From Paenibacillus sp. FSL M7-0420 (GTDB lineage: Bacteria; Bacillota; Bacilli; Paenibacillales; Paenibacillaceae), in assembly GCF_038002345.1 (NCBI RefSeq), contig NZ_JBBOCJ010000001.1:5456001-5520000 (forward strand): 64,000 nt of DNA, read 5' to 3'. Of the stretch, positions 34,290-45,365 are shown piece by piece. Position numbers and translations under genes: made by a program. The notes beneath the pieces are model-generated. The model worked only from the letters and a program-made list of their open reading frames with translations, had not been told where the DNA came from and made no database searches. Position 1 is the first letter of the stretch. Every line of letters begins with the position of its first letter.

Positions 34290-35438
34290 TTATTCCACAG
34301 AATCCGCTAATACTTTAATGGATGGATCTTCAGAAAATGTAGCAATATTATACAAAATCAACATGTCACCGATTTGCCGTTCTTCCATAAGTTTCAGTAC
34401 ATCCCCCTCATAATATCTGAGATCTATCACATCAATTTCGCTAAAATGCAGGGTTAAAAAGGGGATCAGGCTGTTAGCATACGAATCTTTAACAATAAGC
34501 AGTCTTCGCCCTTCCGCACTGCCGGTTGTTATGCGGAGCAAGCCGTGATTCCCGTTGAAAAAAACAGTGTATTTATCCTTCTTGGTGAGGTTGCCCATAA
34601 CGTACATCGAATCCGCACTTTGCTGTTCGTCGACATAATCCACGGAAATGTTCCCCGGTGTTTTTGGATAATAAAGCTCAATAGAATCCGGCTGTAAGTG
34701 CCTAAACCCGCTTTTCGAATACAAAGATCCATAGAACTGGCTGGTGACTTGGCGGATGTTGAAATCAGCTTCGTTCATGGGTGTAAAACCCATGGGTACG
34801 CCCAGCTCCCGGTAGGCTAGAAAAGCGCCTTGGGTCGTCCAGTGATGATCTGTTTTGTAATAGAGCGGTTGCTCCTTATCCGCCTCTAGCGCGGGGAAAA
34901 CATCGATATATCGAATGCTCCCGAGATCAGAATCCTTGATCTTGTCCCAATAGCCCTTCTCATCCCCACCGGAAGCATAAGGCGGCAGTTTATCCTCAAG
35001 TATGGAAGCTGCCGTCGGCACGAGCATCATATATTTGCGCAGACCAGGCGTCGCCTTATCAAATACCTGAATGGCTTTCAGCTTGTCTGCCAGATCTTCT
35101 TGTCCGGGAGGAGTGAATTTTTGAATTAAGTACCCATCCTTGCCGAGGTAGACCCCGTTGCTCTCTTTCCTCCCCAATCCCTGGTCCGCATCGGATTTCA
35201 GTCCAATCCAAAAGTCTCTCTCCATAAACTGATCCGATATATATGATTCAAATTCGGAAGTAAACTTGCCTGATCCTAAGGTTTGAAGCGAGAATGCCGG
35301 GAGCTGCTGCAGCATCCGGTTCTCTGATTCGGAAAATACTTTCCCCGGGGTCAGACAATTGACAACCAATACCGCCCCGGTAAACATCAGCAGTACAATG
35401 GCGAGTCCGCGATAATAGACCTGGTCGTACTTCTTCAA
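34290..35438 (-). CDS. DHHW-motif membrane-anchored protein (AlgX/AlgJ-like O-acetylation partner)
   Basis: A 382-residue protein starting with TTG behind GAGGTGATTATC. One N-terminal transmembrane anchor (about 10-30) and an extracellular SGNH-like domain. KTDHHWTTQGAFLAYREL carries the diagnostic DHHW, and VKDSYANSLIPFL the serine-containing block. Such proteins act with an MBOAT acyltransferase to place acetyl groups on exported polysaccharides; catalysis here is inferred. It overlaps no neighbour (15 bp from the MBOAT gene). Confidence 0.85.
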   Translation of the reverse strand: MKKYDQVYYRGLAIVLLMFTGAVLVVNCLTPGKVFSESENRMLQQLPAFSLQTLGSGKFTSEFESYISDQFMERDFWIGLKSDADQGLGRKESNGVYLGKDGYLIQKFTPPGQEDLADKLKAIQVFDKATPGLRKYMMLVPTAASILEDKLPPYASGGDEKGYWDKIKDSDLGSIRYIDVFPALEADKEQPLYYKTDHHWTTQGAFLAYRELGVPMGFTPMNEADFNIRQVTSQFYGSLYSKSGFRHLQPDSIELYYPKTPGNISVDYVDEQQSADSMYVMGNLTKKDKYTVFFNGNHGLLRITTGSAEGRRLLIVKDSYANSLIPFLTLHFSEIDVIDLRYYEGDVLKLMEERQIGDMLILYNIATFSEDPSIKVLADSVE

Positions 35439-35453
35439 AGATAATCACCTCTA

Positions 35454-36860
35454 TTAAAAACGAAAGTATAAGAATGGATTGTACGTTGCATTGACCAGAT
35501 AGGCTGTTGAGGCCACGATAAAGATGAAATAGATGGCGGAAGCGGCAAGCGTGCCGAAACGGGCAAACCTGGTTCTGATGTATGTCAGTGCTCTACGGGG
35601 AAACGGCGTGGCACAAACCGCCAAGATAAGCAGCAGCAGGGCATTCGTCGACACATCGTAAAGCGCCCGGTTGTCCGCGAATCCACTGGCCCCGGCGCCA
35701 AACATCGTTCCGATGAAGGTCATGGCCGCAGGCAAATATTCAAATTCGAAAAATACCCAGCCGATGATCACCACAATCAGGGTGTAGACATGGCTTATAA
35801 AGACCGGCAAGCGCTGAAGCTGCTTCAGGAGCATTAGCTTTTCAAGCGTGACAAAGAGACCGAAATATAAGCCCCAAATGATGAAATTCCAGCTCGCTCC
35901 ATGCCATAATCCGGTTATAAACCATACCACCGCCAAGTTTCTGAGCTGTTTCAGCTTACCTGCCCGGTTCCCGCCAAGCGGAATGTAGATATACTCACGG
36001 AACCAGGCACCGAGCGAAATATGCCACCTCCGCCAGAATTCCGTAATACTCTTGGAGATATAAGGATAGTTGAAGTTCTCCATAAATTCGAACCCGATCA
36101 TTTTACCTAAACCGCGCGCCATATCCGAATATCCGCTAAAATCGAAATAGATTTGAAACGTAAAGGCGATAATGCCAAGCCATGCGGAGAGAACCGACAG
36201 CTCCGCCGCAGGCACCGTTTTGACACTTGTCCACAGCAAACCGATATTGTTGGCAAGCAATACTTTTTTAGCAAGTCCCCTAATAAATAGTTCCGCCCCT
36301 TCGCCAAAACGCTCCAACGTCACCGTGCGGTTAGCAAGCTGCCCCGCAATATCTCCGTATTTAACGATCGGTCCCGCTACAAGCTGCGGAAACATCGTCA
36401 CGTAGGCGCCGAAGGAGATCAGGTTCCTCTGAACAGGCACCTTCCTGCGGTAAACATCAATGATGTAAGACATCGTCTGGAACGTGTAGAAGGATATGCC
36501 CACCGGAAGCGGAAGATCTGCTGCCTGCAGGTGCAGGTTGAACAACGAATTGATATTATCGAAGACGAAACCCGCGTATTTAAAGAAGCTAAGAATCCCC
36601 AGGCTCCCCATCATGGACAGGATCAATACTCCCTGTGCAATCACCTTACGATGCCGGTATCTATCGATCAGAATCCCGTTCACATAGTCGAATACCGTCG
36701 AGAAGATCATGAGGAAGATGTATACGGGCTCGCCCCACGCATAGAAGATCAGGCTTGCGGCGAGCAGAATAGTATTCCTAATCCTCATGGGCGAGATATA
36801 GTAGATCAGCAGGGTGACCGGCAGAAAGAGGAATAGAAAGATAAGGCTGCTAAAGACCAA
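35454..36860 (-). CDS. MBOAT family O-acyltransferase (AlgI/PatA-like)
   Basis: A polytopic membrane protein of 468 residues. The frame can begin at GTG 36884, but TTG 36860 gives MVFSSLIFLFLFLPVTLL, the usual MBOAT N-terminus, with GGAGGTGG 9 nt before it. Signatures: SITEFWRRWHISLGAWFREY, IYIPLGGNR, and the catalytic His in TGLWHGASWNFI. It would move acyl groups across the membrane for O-acylation of a surface polymer, with the DHHW and SGNH proteins of the same cluster as partners. The polymer is unknown. Confidence 0.9.
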   Translation of the reverse strand: MVFSSLIFLFLFLPVTLLIYYISPMRIRNTILLAASLIFYAWGEPVYIFLMIFSTVFDYVNGILIDRYRHRKVIAQGVLILSMMGSLGILSFFKYAGFVFDNINSLFNLHLQAADLPLPVGISFYTFQTMSYIIDVYRRKVPVQRNLISFGAYVTMFPQLVAGPIVKYGDIAGQLANRTVTLERFGEGAELFIRGLAKKVLLANNIGLLWTSVKTVPAAELSVLSAWLGIIAFTFQIYFDFSGYSDMARGLGKMIGFEFMENFNYPYISKSITEFWRRWHISLGAWFREYIYIPLGGNRAGKLKQLRNLAVVWFITGLWHGASWNFIIWGLYFGLFVTLEKLMLLKQLQRLPVFISHVYTLIVVIIGWVFFEFEYLPAAMTFIGTMFGAGASGFADNRALYDVSTNALLLLILAVCATPFPRRALTYIRTRFARFGTLAASAIYFIFIVASTAYLVNATYNPFLYFRF

Positions 36861-36895
36861 TCCCCGCCACCTCCAGCTCTTCACCTGGCTGCATG

Positions 36896-37582
36896 TTATT
36901 TCACCTGAGCTTTCAGCAAATCGAGCATACGTGTATAGAATTCCGGTTTAAAATGAATGCCGTCCGAACTATAGAAATGGGTGCTGTCCGCGAAAATGGA
37001 GGATAAATCGGCAAACCCGATCTGCTTCTTGCCTGCCAGCTCTTGTAATCCCTGGTTGTAATCATCGATATTTTTGTAGCGTGGTTCCACTTTCTCCGCT
37101 TCTGCCGTAACCGGCGTAACCGGTAACACCGTTATGGATGCCTTCGGAAGCTTCTCCTTGATGCTGTCGATCAATTGGGCGTAGAACTTCAGTGAATACT
37201 GCTTGGGGTTATCGGTAATTTGCGGCGGCAATAGAATATCGTCGGACCCCAGCATGATAAATACATGTTGCGGATTCCGCTCTGCCAGCTTATCGACATC
37301 TCCGCTTATCAGAGACAACTCGGTAGTCTTTCCGGCACCTGCCACTACATTGACATCGTCCAGAATGTCATGATAAGACAGTGCCTCAGTAATCGAATCT
37401 CCCAGAAATACGCTGTTCTTAAATATCGTTTTATAGGAAGTAGAATTGGGTTGCTCCGGGGGAGCTGTTTCATTGACCTGTTGCTGAGATGTCACGTTTT
37501 GCGGATTTTGCCCGCCCCCGCATGCTGCCAGGGTGAGTGCGGTGCTGCCTATAACTAGCGTTAAGATGATTTTTTTAAACAT
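36896..37582 (-). CDS. SGNH/GDSL-hydrolase-fold lipoprotein
   Basis: A 228-residue lipoprotein (lipobox LAAC after LVIGSTALT). SGNH blocks are visible: FLGDSITEAL (Ser, block I), MLGSDDIL (block III) and DGIHFKPEFYTRML (Asp-x-x-His, block V). It may be an esterase or transferase acting on an O-acylated surface polymer. First gene of the SGNH-MBOAT-DHHW-DUF4358 cluster. A terminator at 37691-37719 separates it from the upstream two-component genes, so the cluster probably has its own promoter. Confidence 0.87.
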   Translation of the reverse strand: MFKKIILTLVIGSTALTLAACGGGQNPQNVTSQQQVNETAPPEQPNSTSYKTIFKNSVFLGDSITEALSYHDILDDVNVVAGAGKTTELSLISGDVDKLAERNPQHVFIMLGSDDILLPPQITDNPKQYSLKFYAQLIDSIKEKLPKASITVLPVTPVTAEAEKVEPRYKNIDDYNQGLQELAGKKQIGFADLSSIFADSTHFYSSDGIHFKPEFYTRMLDLLKAQVK

Positions 37583-37690
37583 GAATAATGTCCTCTTTTC
37601 ATTTAAAATTAGGTTTGCCGTATAAAAAGATTAACAGGGAGAGATGCAGAACAAGTGCAGAGCAAATCAATGCTGTATCAAAAAAGAACA

Positions 37691-37719
37691 AAAAAAAGCG
37701 CAGAACCAAGGTCTGCACT
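37691..37719 (-). terminator. Terminator after the sensor kinase gene
   Basis: Minus strand GTGCAGACCTTGGTTCTGCGC hairpin followed by TTTTTTTT. Confidence 0.8.
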
Positions 37720-37732
37720 TTCTTCCGTATTC

Positions 37733-39550
37733 CTACGCTTTTTTATTCAATTGAAAATAAAACATTACTCCATCGGAGGTATTGTTCACACCGTAAGGCA
37801 CTCCGTGCATCTCCAATATTTTCTTGGATATGGCAAGACCCAGCCCCGTCCCACCGGTCGACCGGTGGCGGGAGGTGTCACCGCGGTAGAAACGGTCCCA
37901 TATTTTCTCCAGCTGCTCATCGGGGATATGGGCACCTTTATTTTCGATGCAAATGCGAATGGTGTCCTTCTCTTCCGAAGTAGTTATGAAGATAGATTCA
38001 TGCTCCGGCGTATAGAAAAGCGCGTTGGTAAGGAAATTGACGATGACCTGCTCTATACGGCGCTCATTCCCCTCGACTTCGGCAGGGATCAGCGAAGTGT
38101 GGAGAAGCAGCTGCCTGGCTGCAAAATCCGGCGTTAATTTAGCGCATACCCGGTTGATGACAACATCGATATAGAACGAACCGGAGTCCATTTTATACGT
38201 ACCGGATTCATATTTTGCCAATTCCAGCATATCCGTGATCAGCAGATTCATCCGGCCGACCTCGTCTTCCATAGCCGCAAAATAATGCTCCCGCTTATGG
38301 CTGGCCACCCCGTCCTGCAAAATGGCCAGGCAGCTCTGAATAACGCTGAGTGGAGTCTTCAGCTCATGGGATACGCCGGATATAAATTCTTTTCGCGTAT
38401 GCTCCAGCTGCTTTTCCTTCTCAATGTCCTGCTCAAGCTGAAGGATATGGGAATGCAGGCGCTCGGATAGCTCATTAATGCTGCCCGACAAGTCTCCGAT
38501 TTCATCCTTCGTTGTGACGGGAATGGTCTCCGAAAAATCGAGGTCGGCCATTTGCCGGGTAGTGCGGTTGATACGCAGCAACGGCCGGGCAATCTGACGG
38601 GAGTAGTAGAACGATGCCAGCAGTGCGAGCAGCAAGGTCACAATAATGATGTACACGTAGTAGTTTTTGATGATGCCTACGGCTTCATTCACAGGCTGCA
38701 GCGATGTCATTGCGAACAGGTATGCCGGATTTCCGTCGCGGTCCTGGGTGCGGTCCACGAAAATTTTGTAGTTTACGTGATTTTCTTCAACATCTATGAT
38801 TTGTTTTGCGTTCGCAGCATTCTTAAAGTCTCCGTACAGCAGATCGGCTTGGAAGGCCTTGATGCGGTCCAGGAACAGGTGATTGGTGTAACGCGAGACT
38901 CCGGCCCCTTCCGGCACCCGGACTTTCGTAATGGTTCCTTTGACCAGAAAGGTGGAATATTGCTCACGATATTGGACCGCGTTCGTTTGTTCGAGGACCT
39001 CGTACTCTTTGCTCACCATCTGATGATTCTCCAGCCGGCTCTCGTCTCTCAGATTGGAACTGTTCCTTCCCATCCGCTGGAATACTGGCTGGTTGTTCAT
39101 GATCAAGCCTTCTATTGCGATCGTCCCCTCTTCTTCAATCCAGGGGGTGACGAACGTTTTATTGCTGCTGAAGTCTTCCACGTTGATAAAGCTGTATAGA
39201 GGTACGATTATCGTTTTACCGGAAAGCGCCGGTTCTTCCGAAGGCTCCAGCTTAATTTCCATGAAGAAATCGCCGGCATACTTTATATTTCCGCGGGTGT
39301 CCAAAGCCGTGATCCAGGTGTTATGCTTTTGAAAAAAGTCCTGCTCCAGCCTGGCCATCTCCTGCGTGTTCGAGGCACCATTCAGGTAGCCCTGTTCATA
39401 CGCCTGAACCGCCTCGTTAACGTCCTTCATTTTTTGATGAACATAAAACTGTTTGAAAAATACGGTTTGCAGGATAAAAATAACGGCAATCAGGAACAGG
39501 CACAACCCCGCTGTCAACAGGAACAGTTTTAGAACAATCCCCTTCTTCAT
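37733..39550 (-). CDS. HAMP-HisKA-HATPase sensor histidine kinase
   Basis: A 605-residue membrane kinase. Transmembrane segment 1 near 8-30, a large extracellular sensor region (about 31-300), transmembrane segment 2 near 300-320, HAMP (about 320-375), HisKA with the phospho-acceptor in GVSHELKTPLSVIQS near residue 395, and HATPase_c ending in RSTGGTGLGLAISKKIL. Its ATG overlaps the regulator stop codon by 4 bp. The signal and target genes are unknown; proximity to the O-acylation cluster suggests cell-envelope control. Confidence 0.93.
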   Translation of the reverse strand: MKKGIVLKLFLLTAGLCLFLIAVIFILQTVFFKQFYVHQKMKDVNEAVQAYEQGYLNGASNTQEMARLEQDFFQKHNTWITALDTRGNIKYAGDFFMEIKLEPSEEPALSGKTIIVPLYSFINVEDFSSNKTFVTPWIEEEGTIAIEGLIMNNQPVFQRMGRNSSNLRDESRLENHQMVSKEYEVLEQTNAVQYREQYSTFLVKGTITKVRVPEGAGVSRYTNHLFLDRIKAFQADLLYGDFKNAANAKQIIDVEENHVNYKIFVDRTQDRDGNPAYLFAMTSLQPVNEAVGIIKNYYVYIIIVTLLLALLASFYYSRQIARPLLRINRTTRQMADLDFSETIPVTTKDEIGDLSGSINELSERLHSHILQLEQDIEKEKQLEHTRKEFISGVSHELKTPLSVIQSCLAILQDGVASHKREHYFAAMEDEVGRMNLLITDMLELAKYESGTYKMDSGSFYIDVVINRVCAKLTPDFAARQLLLHTSLIPAEVEGNERRIEQVIVNFLTNALFYTPEHESIFITTSEEKDTIRICIENKGAHIPDEQLEKIWDRFYRGDTSRHRSTGGTGLGLAISKKILEMHGVPYGVNNTSDGVMFYFQLNKKA

Positions 39551-40224
39551 AGCTCGTCCTCGAATTTATATCCTGAACGCACCACCGTAACAATCTGCTT
39601 CGCATGTGTCCCCAGCTTGGAACGCAGATTGCGGATATGGCTGTTGACCGTACGATCATCGCCCGCGAAATCATATCCCCAAATTTTCGTAATCAGTTGC
39701 CCTCTGCTGATAATGATCCCTTTATTTTGCAACAGATAGGCTAATATTTCGAATTCCGTATGCGTTAGATCAGAGCTGGTGCCGTCAATCGAAACGGTCC
39801 GGGAGGGAAAATGAACCGAAATGCCTCCGCCGGACAACGTGTCGCTTTCATGCCCGCCGGTATGTCTGCTCTCGAGCAGCCGCTTAACTCGTGCCAACAA
39901 AATGAGAGGGCGGTAAGGCTTGGTCACGTAGTCGTCGGCGCCAAGCTCGAACCCAAGCAACGTATCGTCCTCATCCGAACGGGCCGTCAATATGATGATC
40001 GGCACATTCGATGTCTTGCGGATTCGCCTGCACACAGACCATCCATCCAGTTCAGGCAACATGATGTCCAGCAAAATCAGGTCCACCTCATGCTCCTGAA
40101 ATAACGAGACCGCCTGTTTCCCGTCAATGGCTTCAATCACGCTATACCCCTCTTCCAGCAGATAATCCTTCATGATTTCACGTAAAATATCTTCATCTTC
40201 CACAATCAATATTGTTTTGGACAT
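39547..40224 (-). CDS. OmpR/PhoB-family response regulator
   Basis: A 225-residue regulator: receiver domain with Asp53 (LLDIMLPELDG) and Lys in YVTKPYRP, then a winged-helix DNA-binding domain with LTHTEFEILAYLLQN and DRTVNSHIRNLRSKLG. ATG follows AAAGGTGAGGTTATGAC. First gene of the two-gene system with the kinase. Confidence 0.95.
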   Translation of the reverse strand: MSKTILIVEDEDILREIMKDYLLEEGYSVIEAIDGKQAVSLFQEHEVDLILLDIMLPELDGWSVCRRIRKTSNVPIIILTARSDEDDTLLGFELGADDYVTKPYRPLILLARVKRLLESRHTGGHESDTLSGGGISVHFPSRTVSIDGTSSDLTHTEFEILAYLLQNKGIIISRGQLITKIWGYDFAGDDRTVNSHIRNLRSKLGTHAKQIVTVVRSGYKFEDEL

Positions 40225-40365
40225 GTCATAACCTCACCTTTGTTGTAAAACCAGGAACGCAAAACTCATACAACTACCAAAGTACACCATATAGGTTACC
40301 CCATACAGATAAAGATCATATGCAGATGAACTGCAGATCAAATAAAAAACGGTGAGAGAAAAAAA

Positions 40366-40393
40366 GGTCCTCCCCAAGTTTCTTGAGAAGGAC
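40366..40393 (-). terminator. Terminator after cymR
   Basis: Minus strand GTCCTTCTC...GGGGAGGAC hairpin followed by CTTTTTTTC, just downstream of the cymR stop. Confidence 0.75.
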
Positions 40394-40408
40394 GAGTTAA
40401 AGGCATTT

Positions 40409-40828
40409 TTATATATAAAACATATAATTATCCGCCTGGCTCTCTTCCTTGAAGTTAATCAGGTCGGATAAGGTGGTGGAGTCGAGCACATCGGCGATGC
40501 TGTCGCGGATGCGCAGCCAGAGGTCGCGCTTGGCCGGGTCGTCTTCTTCAGTGAAGTCTACCGGGGAGATCGGGCCTTCCAGGACGCGGATGATATCTCC
40601 CGCGGTAATGGTGTTGGTCTCGCGGGACAGAATATAACCGCCGTAGGCTCCGCGGATGCTCTTCACCAGGCCTGCATTGCGCAGCGGAGCGATGAGCTGC
40701 TCAAGGTAATGCTCGGAGAGTCCGTTTTTCTCGGCGATGCTCTTAAGTGATGTAGGGCCCTCGCCGAATTTCAGGGCAAGCTCCATCATAATGGTTAATC
40801 CGTAACGTCCTTTGGTTGAGATTTTCAA
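40409..40828 (-). CDS. cymR: Rrf2-family transcriptional regulator CymR
   Basis: A 139-residue regulator beginning with TTG after AGAGGTGCCCC; the N-terminus MKISTKGRYGLTIMMELALK is characteristic. A winged helix (KSIAEKNGLSEHYLEQLIAPLRNAGLVKSI) precedes the wing with GAYGGYILS. It lacks the three-cysteine iron-sulfur cluster motif of IscR, fitting CymR, the repressor of cysteine and sulfur metabolism that works with cysteine synthase in Bacillus. Here it is divergent from mnmA and far from iscS. Confidence 0.9.
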   Translation of the reverse strand: MKISTKGRYGLTIMMELALKFGEGPTSLKSIAEKNGLSEHYLEQLIAPLRNAGLVKSIRGAYGGYILSRETNTITAGDIIRVLEGPISPVDFTEEDDPAKRDLWLRIRDSIADVLDSTTLSDLINFKEESQADNYMFYI

Positions 40829-41032
40829 AGGGGCACCTCTTTCGGTTTAGTTGCATATCAATGTATTCCGATGTCTGCTCTCAGCTTATGTTATCATATC
40901 TATGGACACATTTGAAACAGCAAACGGCAATAATTCACGATTTTGTTCTCCACTGGTGGACAAATTGTCAATTTCGGACCGTTTTTCGCTATATTTCATA
41001 GCAGCAGTGTCCTCGTTTGGGGTAGACAGGTA

Positions 41033-42226
<1,194 letters not shown>

Positions 42227-42333
42227 CTGCACCCCAGCCAAGGGGCTACCCTTATAAAGAAAACACCCTGAACAGTGTTGGTGCCTACCCCATTGTGTTC
42301 GGTTTTTCGCATACAGTTTCTTATTTCGCTTAA

Positions 42334-42383
42334 AAAAGAACCTTCAACACCACAGTGTGTGGAGTTGAAGGTTCTTTGTTTTT
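42334..42383. terminator. Bidirectional terminator between mnmA and GH48
   Basis: AAAGAACCTTCAAC and GTTGAAGGTTCTTT form a 14-bp stem with a 15-nt loop, followed by GTTTTTG on plus and by a T-rich run on minus. Confidence 0.85.
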
Positions 42384-42434
42384 GATTAATCAGAATACAG
42401 AGTCACACCGGGACTGGCTTACCGGACGGCAGCC

Positions 42435-45338
42435 TTATTGCGGCTGAACGCCCCAGACCAGCACACCGTTCAGATACAGCGGCACACGGTTCCAGTCCGT
42501 GAAAGACGTTTTGGTTGCATCATAGGAGTAATCGTCCGCCTCATTGTAATTGCTCCAGTCGGTCTTGTTAATGCGCAGTTGAATCTCGCCGGTATTCGCA
42601 CCCGGAGCAAGACTGCCCGCGCCCGCACTAAAGGAAATCTCCACATAGTAGTCCGCTCCTGTAACTGCAGGCTCAAGCTTCACGAAGCTGCCCAGCACAT
42701 TGCTGCCGCCGAGAGCCGCATAATCGACATTGAACTGCTGTGCCCGCTCGCCGTCAATCGTGTAGTAATACCGGACCTTAACCTTGCTGAGGTCTACCGC
42801 TGTGGTCCCGTTATTGACAATCCGCAGCTGCGGACGGAACTGCGGGTCTGTGGCGTTCGTATCCGTTGTACGGTATTGAACGACCAGATTCCCTACGGCA
42901 GGCGTAGCGGTTGGTGCAACTGTCGGTGTAGCCGTTGGCACTGTTGTCGGCGTAGCGGTTGGCACTGTTGTCGGTGTAGCTGTCGGTGCGACTGTCGGTG
43001 TGGCTGTTGGCACTGTTGTCGGTGTAGCTGTTGGCGCAACTGTCGGTGTGGCTGTTGGTGTTGCCGACGGTGTTGCCGTCGGTGTAGTCGTCGGCGTTGG
43101 CGTTGGGCCGCTGCCGTTATTGATCAAGCGGTCATATTCGGCATAGGCTGTAGCCATGTCCACTTGTGACCAGAAGCGGTGGTAGGTGAACTCAGGTGCA
43201 CCGTTGTCCCAGGTCTTGGTTGTTTTGTTGTACGAGCTATTGTACTTACCTTCCAGATAACTCCACTTGGGATCATTTTTGATATCTGGATACACATCGG
43301 TGTAGCTCGCATACACTCCATTACCGCCCTTGGCCGGATCGGAAGGTACGGTGGCGTTGCCCGGTATGGTATTTCCTTGGCCGAAGGTACCGCTCCAGCC
43401 TGCTGGGAAGTATACCTCTTTGGTGAAGAACCGGAAATAATCCGCACGCTTCTCAAGTGTCGTAATGCCCACTCCGTCATTGTAGCCCCACGCTGTATCC
43501 AGCAAGGATTTGGCCAATTGTGAAGCGGTTCCGCCGAGCGCAGTATTGCTGCCATGCTCCGCTTTATTCCCTGCGGCAAAGAAGGTGAGCGCTTTAATGT
43601 AACTGCCCAGCACGCCGCTATCCTGTCCCGGATCTTTGGTCACTGCGTTCAGGCCGCTATTGCCGTTAAAAGAGCTGAACCCGCTCCAGGTATCCGGCTG
43701 TCCGTGCCACTCCACATTGCCCGGAATCCAGAACTCGCCGGGTGCAGATACGGTGGCAACCTGCGGGTTAGCTCCGCCCAGAATCCGGTTTCCTTGCTGA
43801 TCCAGATAATAGCCGGCGGCATCCGTTACCGGACGGCTGCCGGCAAAGGCATAATCTGTAGACCAGTCAATCCAGTTCTCAATGGCCCGTTTGGCCATTT
43901 TGAAATTAGCCGAGGTGGTGTCCCCGCTGGAAGCCAGGATATAATACAGCTCTGCTACCCGTTCCATGCTCCAGGACTGCATCCCGAACCAGTTGTTGGA
44001 TGGCGGGTCATGATAGACAGGAGCCTCGTCGTAGGCCATGCCGTAGAAGGTGCTTGTTCCTGCCGGATAAGCGCTGTAGGAGCCGTTATAGCTATTGGTC
44101 GCACCGCCCGCAATAGCCCCTTCAGCCGATTGCAGCCAGTTGTAGAATTCCAGCTGGCGGGTCAGCGATTTGCCCCAGTCCGTTCCGGCTGTTGCCGAAG
44201 ACGGAATCAGCCCTCCGGCTGCGGTCGACAGCGCATATGCTGCAACCACATTCTGATACCCCTGGTGCGCATGGCTGGCGCCGATTCTCCAGGCCCAGTC
44301 TCCGCCGGTTCCCAGGCCGCCGCCCCAGGCCGTATACCAGGCCAGCAGATACTGGCTGGAATCCTTGCCCGTTCCCGCTTCAGGCGTACCGTCAGCGGCA
44401 CTGCCGACCTTCTGGAAATACTTATCGTACATGCCATAGCGCAGGAAGTCACCCATTTTCTTGGCTTTGTTCAGATAGACCGTATTCGTATAGCCAAGGT
44501 CCTTGGCCCAGTACATGGCCTGCACAGCCCGCGCATCCGCATCCGTAGCATTCGTATACCGCCACTGTGCGGAAGGTGCGCTATTTTCCTTGGTGAACAG
44601 GGTCATGAAGCCTTCATTGGCTTTGCCGAACGTCTTGTTATCCTGTGAAGGGTGGCCTACGGCCTCCCAGACCGATTCCTGCACTCCGCGCTGGAAGGTG
44701 TTCACATAGCTGGCGGTGTGCGTAGGGTTCAGCAGATTGCCGAAGCCATACCAGTTGTCCACATCCACCAGCCAGTGCATCAGATAGGTCTGGTTATTGC
44801 CATAGGTGGCCTTCAGCTCGGCATCCAGCGGGTCCTTACCCGGGGTATACTTGCCGTTCAGTGCACTTGGATACTGATCCGGCTGGGCCAGCTCCGAGGC
44901 GTAGGTGGCCGGACTGTTCGGGTTGTAGCTGCTCATGGTCGGCTGCTCCTGCACCCCGTCGCCTTCATTGACCGGAATGATGTATTTCTCCATGTTGTCC
45001 CAGGCCGCTTCCAGCTTGCTCCAGTCTCCGGTGTTATGGCCGTACAGCACCTCAAGCCACATCCAGTAGCTATAGGCCTCGGAGGTAGTCATATGCCCGT
45101 AGTTGGGCGCCTCGCTGAGCAGGGTCTCCACTGAGTGATACGGGATGCCTTCAGCCGAGAAATAGCCGCTGGCCGGGTTTTTCAACTGGTCATACAATTG
45201 CAGAAATCTGGTCTTCTCCACCGATGCCGCCTTGGCGGTTCCCGGATGGAAATTGATGATCCCGCTGGTGAGAGACAAGGTGAGCACAGCACTCAGCGCG
45301 ATAGAAAGCGGTTTCTTGAATGAACTTAGCTTCATCAT
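42435..45338 (-). CDS. GH48 reducing-end cellobiohydrolase with CBM3
   Basis: A 967-residue secreted exocellulase. Signal peptide (about 1-38, ending near GTAKAA), a GH48 catalytic domain (about 40-735) with the general-acid Glu in HMTTSEAYSYW at residue 87, a TP-rich linker (about 745-815, PTATPTVAPTATPT repeats), and a CBM3 (about 820-967; LVVQYRTTDTN... to VWGVQP). GH48 enzymes act processively from cellulose reducing ends and are the key partner of processive GH9 enzymes. It is 27 bp downstream of the GH9 gene, so the two are co-transcribed. The linker DNA is itself repetitive (about 42900-43110). Confidence 0.95.
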   Translation of the reverse strand: MMKLSSFKKPLSIALSAVLTLSLTSGIINFHPGTAKAASVEKTRFLQLYDQLKNPASGYFSAEGIPYHSVETLLSEAPNYGHMTTSEAYSYWMWLEVLYGHNTGDWSKLEAAWDNMEKYIIPVNEGDGVQEQPTMSSYNPNSPATYASELAQPDQYPSALNGKYTPGKDPLDAELKATYGNNQTYLMHWLVDVDNWYGFGNLLNPTHTASYVNTFQRGVQESVWEAVGHPSQDNKTFGKANEGFMTLFTKENSAPSAQWRYTNATDADARAVQAMYWAKDLGYTNTVYLNKAKKMGDFLRYGMYDKYFQKVGSAADGTPEAGTGKDSSQYLLAWYTAWGGGLGTGGDWAWRIGASHAHQGYQNVVAAYALSTAAGGLIPSSATAGTDWGKSLTRQLEFYNWLQSAEGAIAGGATNSYNGSYSAYPAGTSTFYGMAYDEAPVYHDPPSNNWFGMQSWSMERVAELYYILASSGDTTSANFKMAKRAIENWIDWSTDYAFAGSRPVTDAAGYYLDQQGNRILGGANPQVATVSAPGEFWIPGNVEWHGQPDTWSGFSSFNGNSGLNAVTKDPGQDSGVLGSYIKALTFFAAGNKAEHGSNTALGGTASQLAKSLLDTAWGYNDGVGITTLEKRADYFRFFTKEVYFPAGWSGTFGQGNTIPGNATVPSDPAKGGNGVYASYTDVYPDIKNDPKWSYLEGKYNSSYNKTTKTWDNGAPEFTYHRFWSQVDMATAYAEYDRLINNGSGPTPTPTTTPTATPSATPTATPTVAPTATPTTVPTATPTVAPTATPTTVPTATPTTVPTATPTVAPTATPAVGNLVVQYRTTDTNATDPQFRPQLRIVNNGTTAVDLSKVKVRYYYTIDGERAQQFNVDYAALGGSNVLGSFVKLEPAVTGADYYVEISFSAGAGSLAPGANTGEIQLRINKTDWSNYNEADDYSYDATKTSFTDWNRVPLYLNGVLVWGVQPQ

Positions 45339-45365
45339 TTCGGCATACTTCCTCTCTGATATGGT

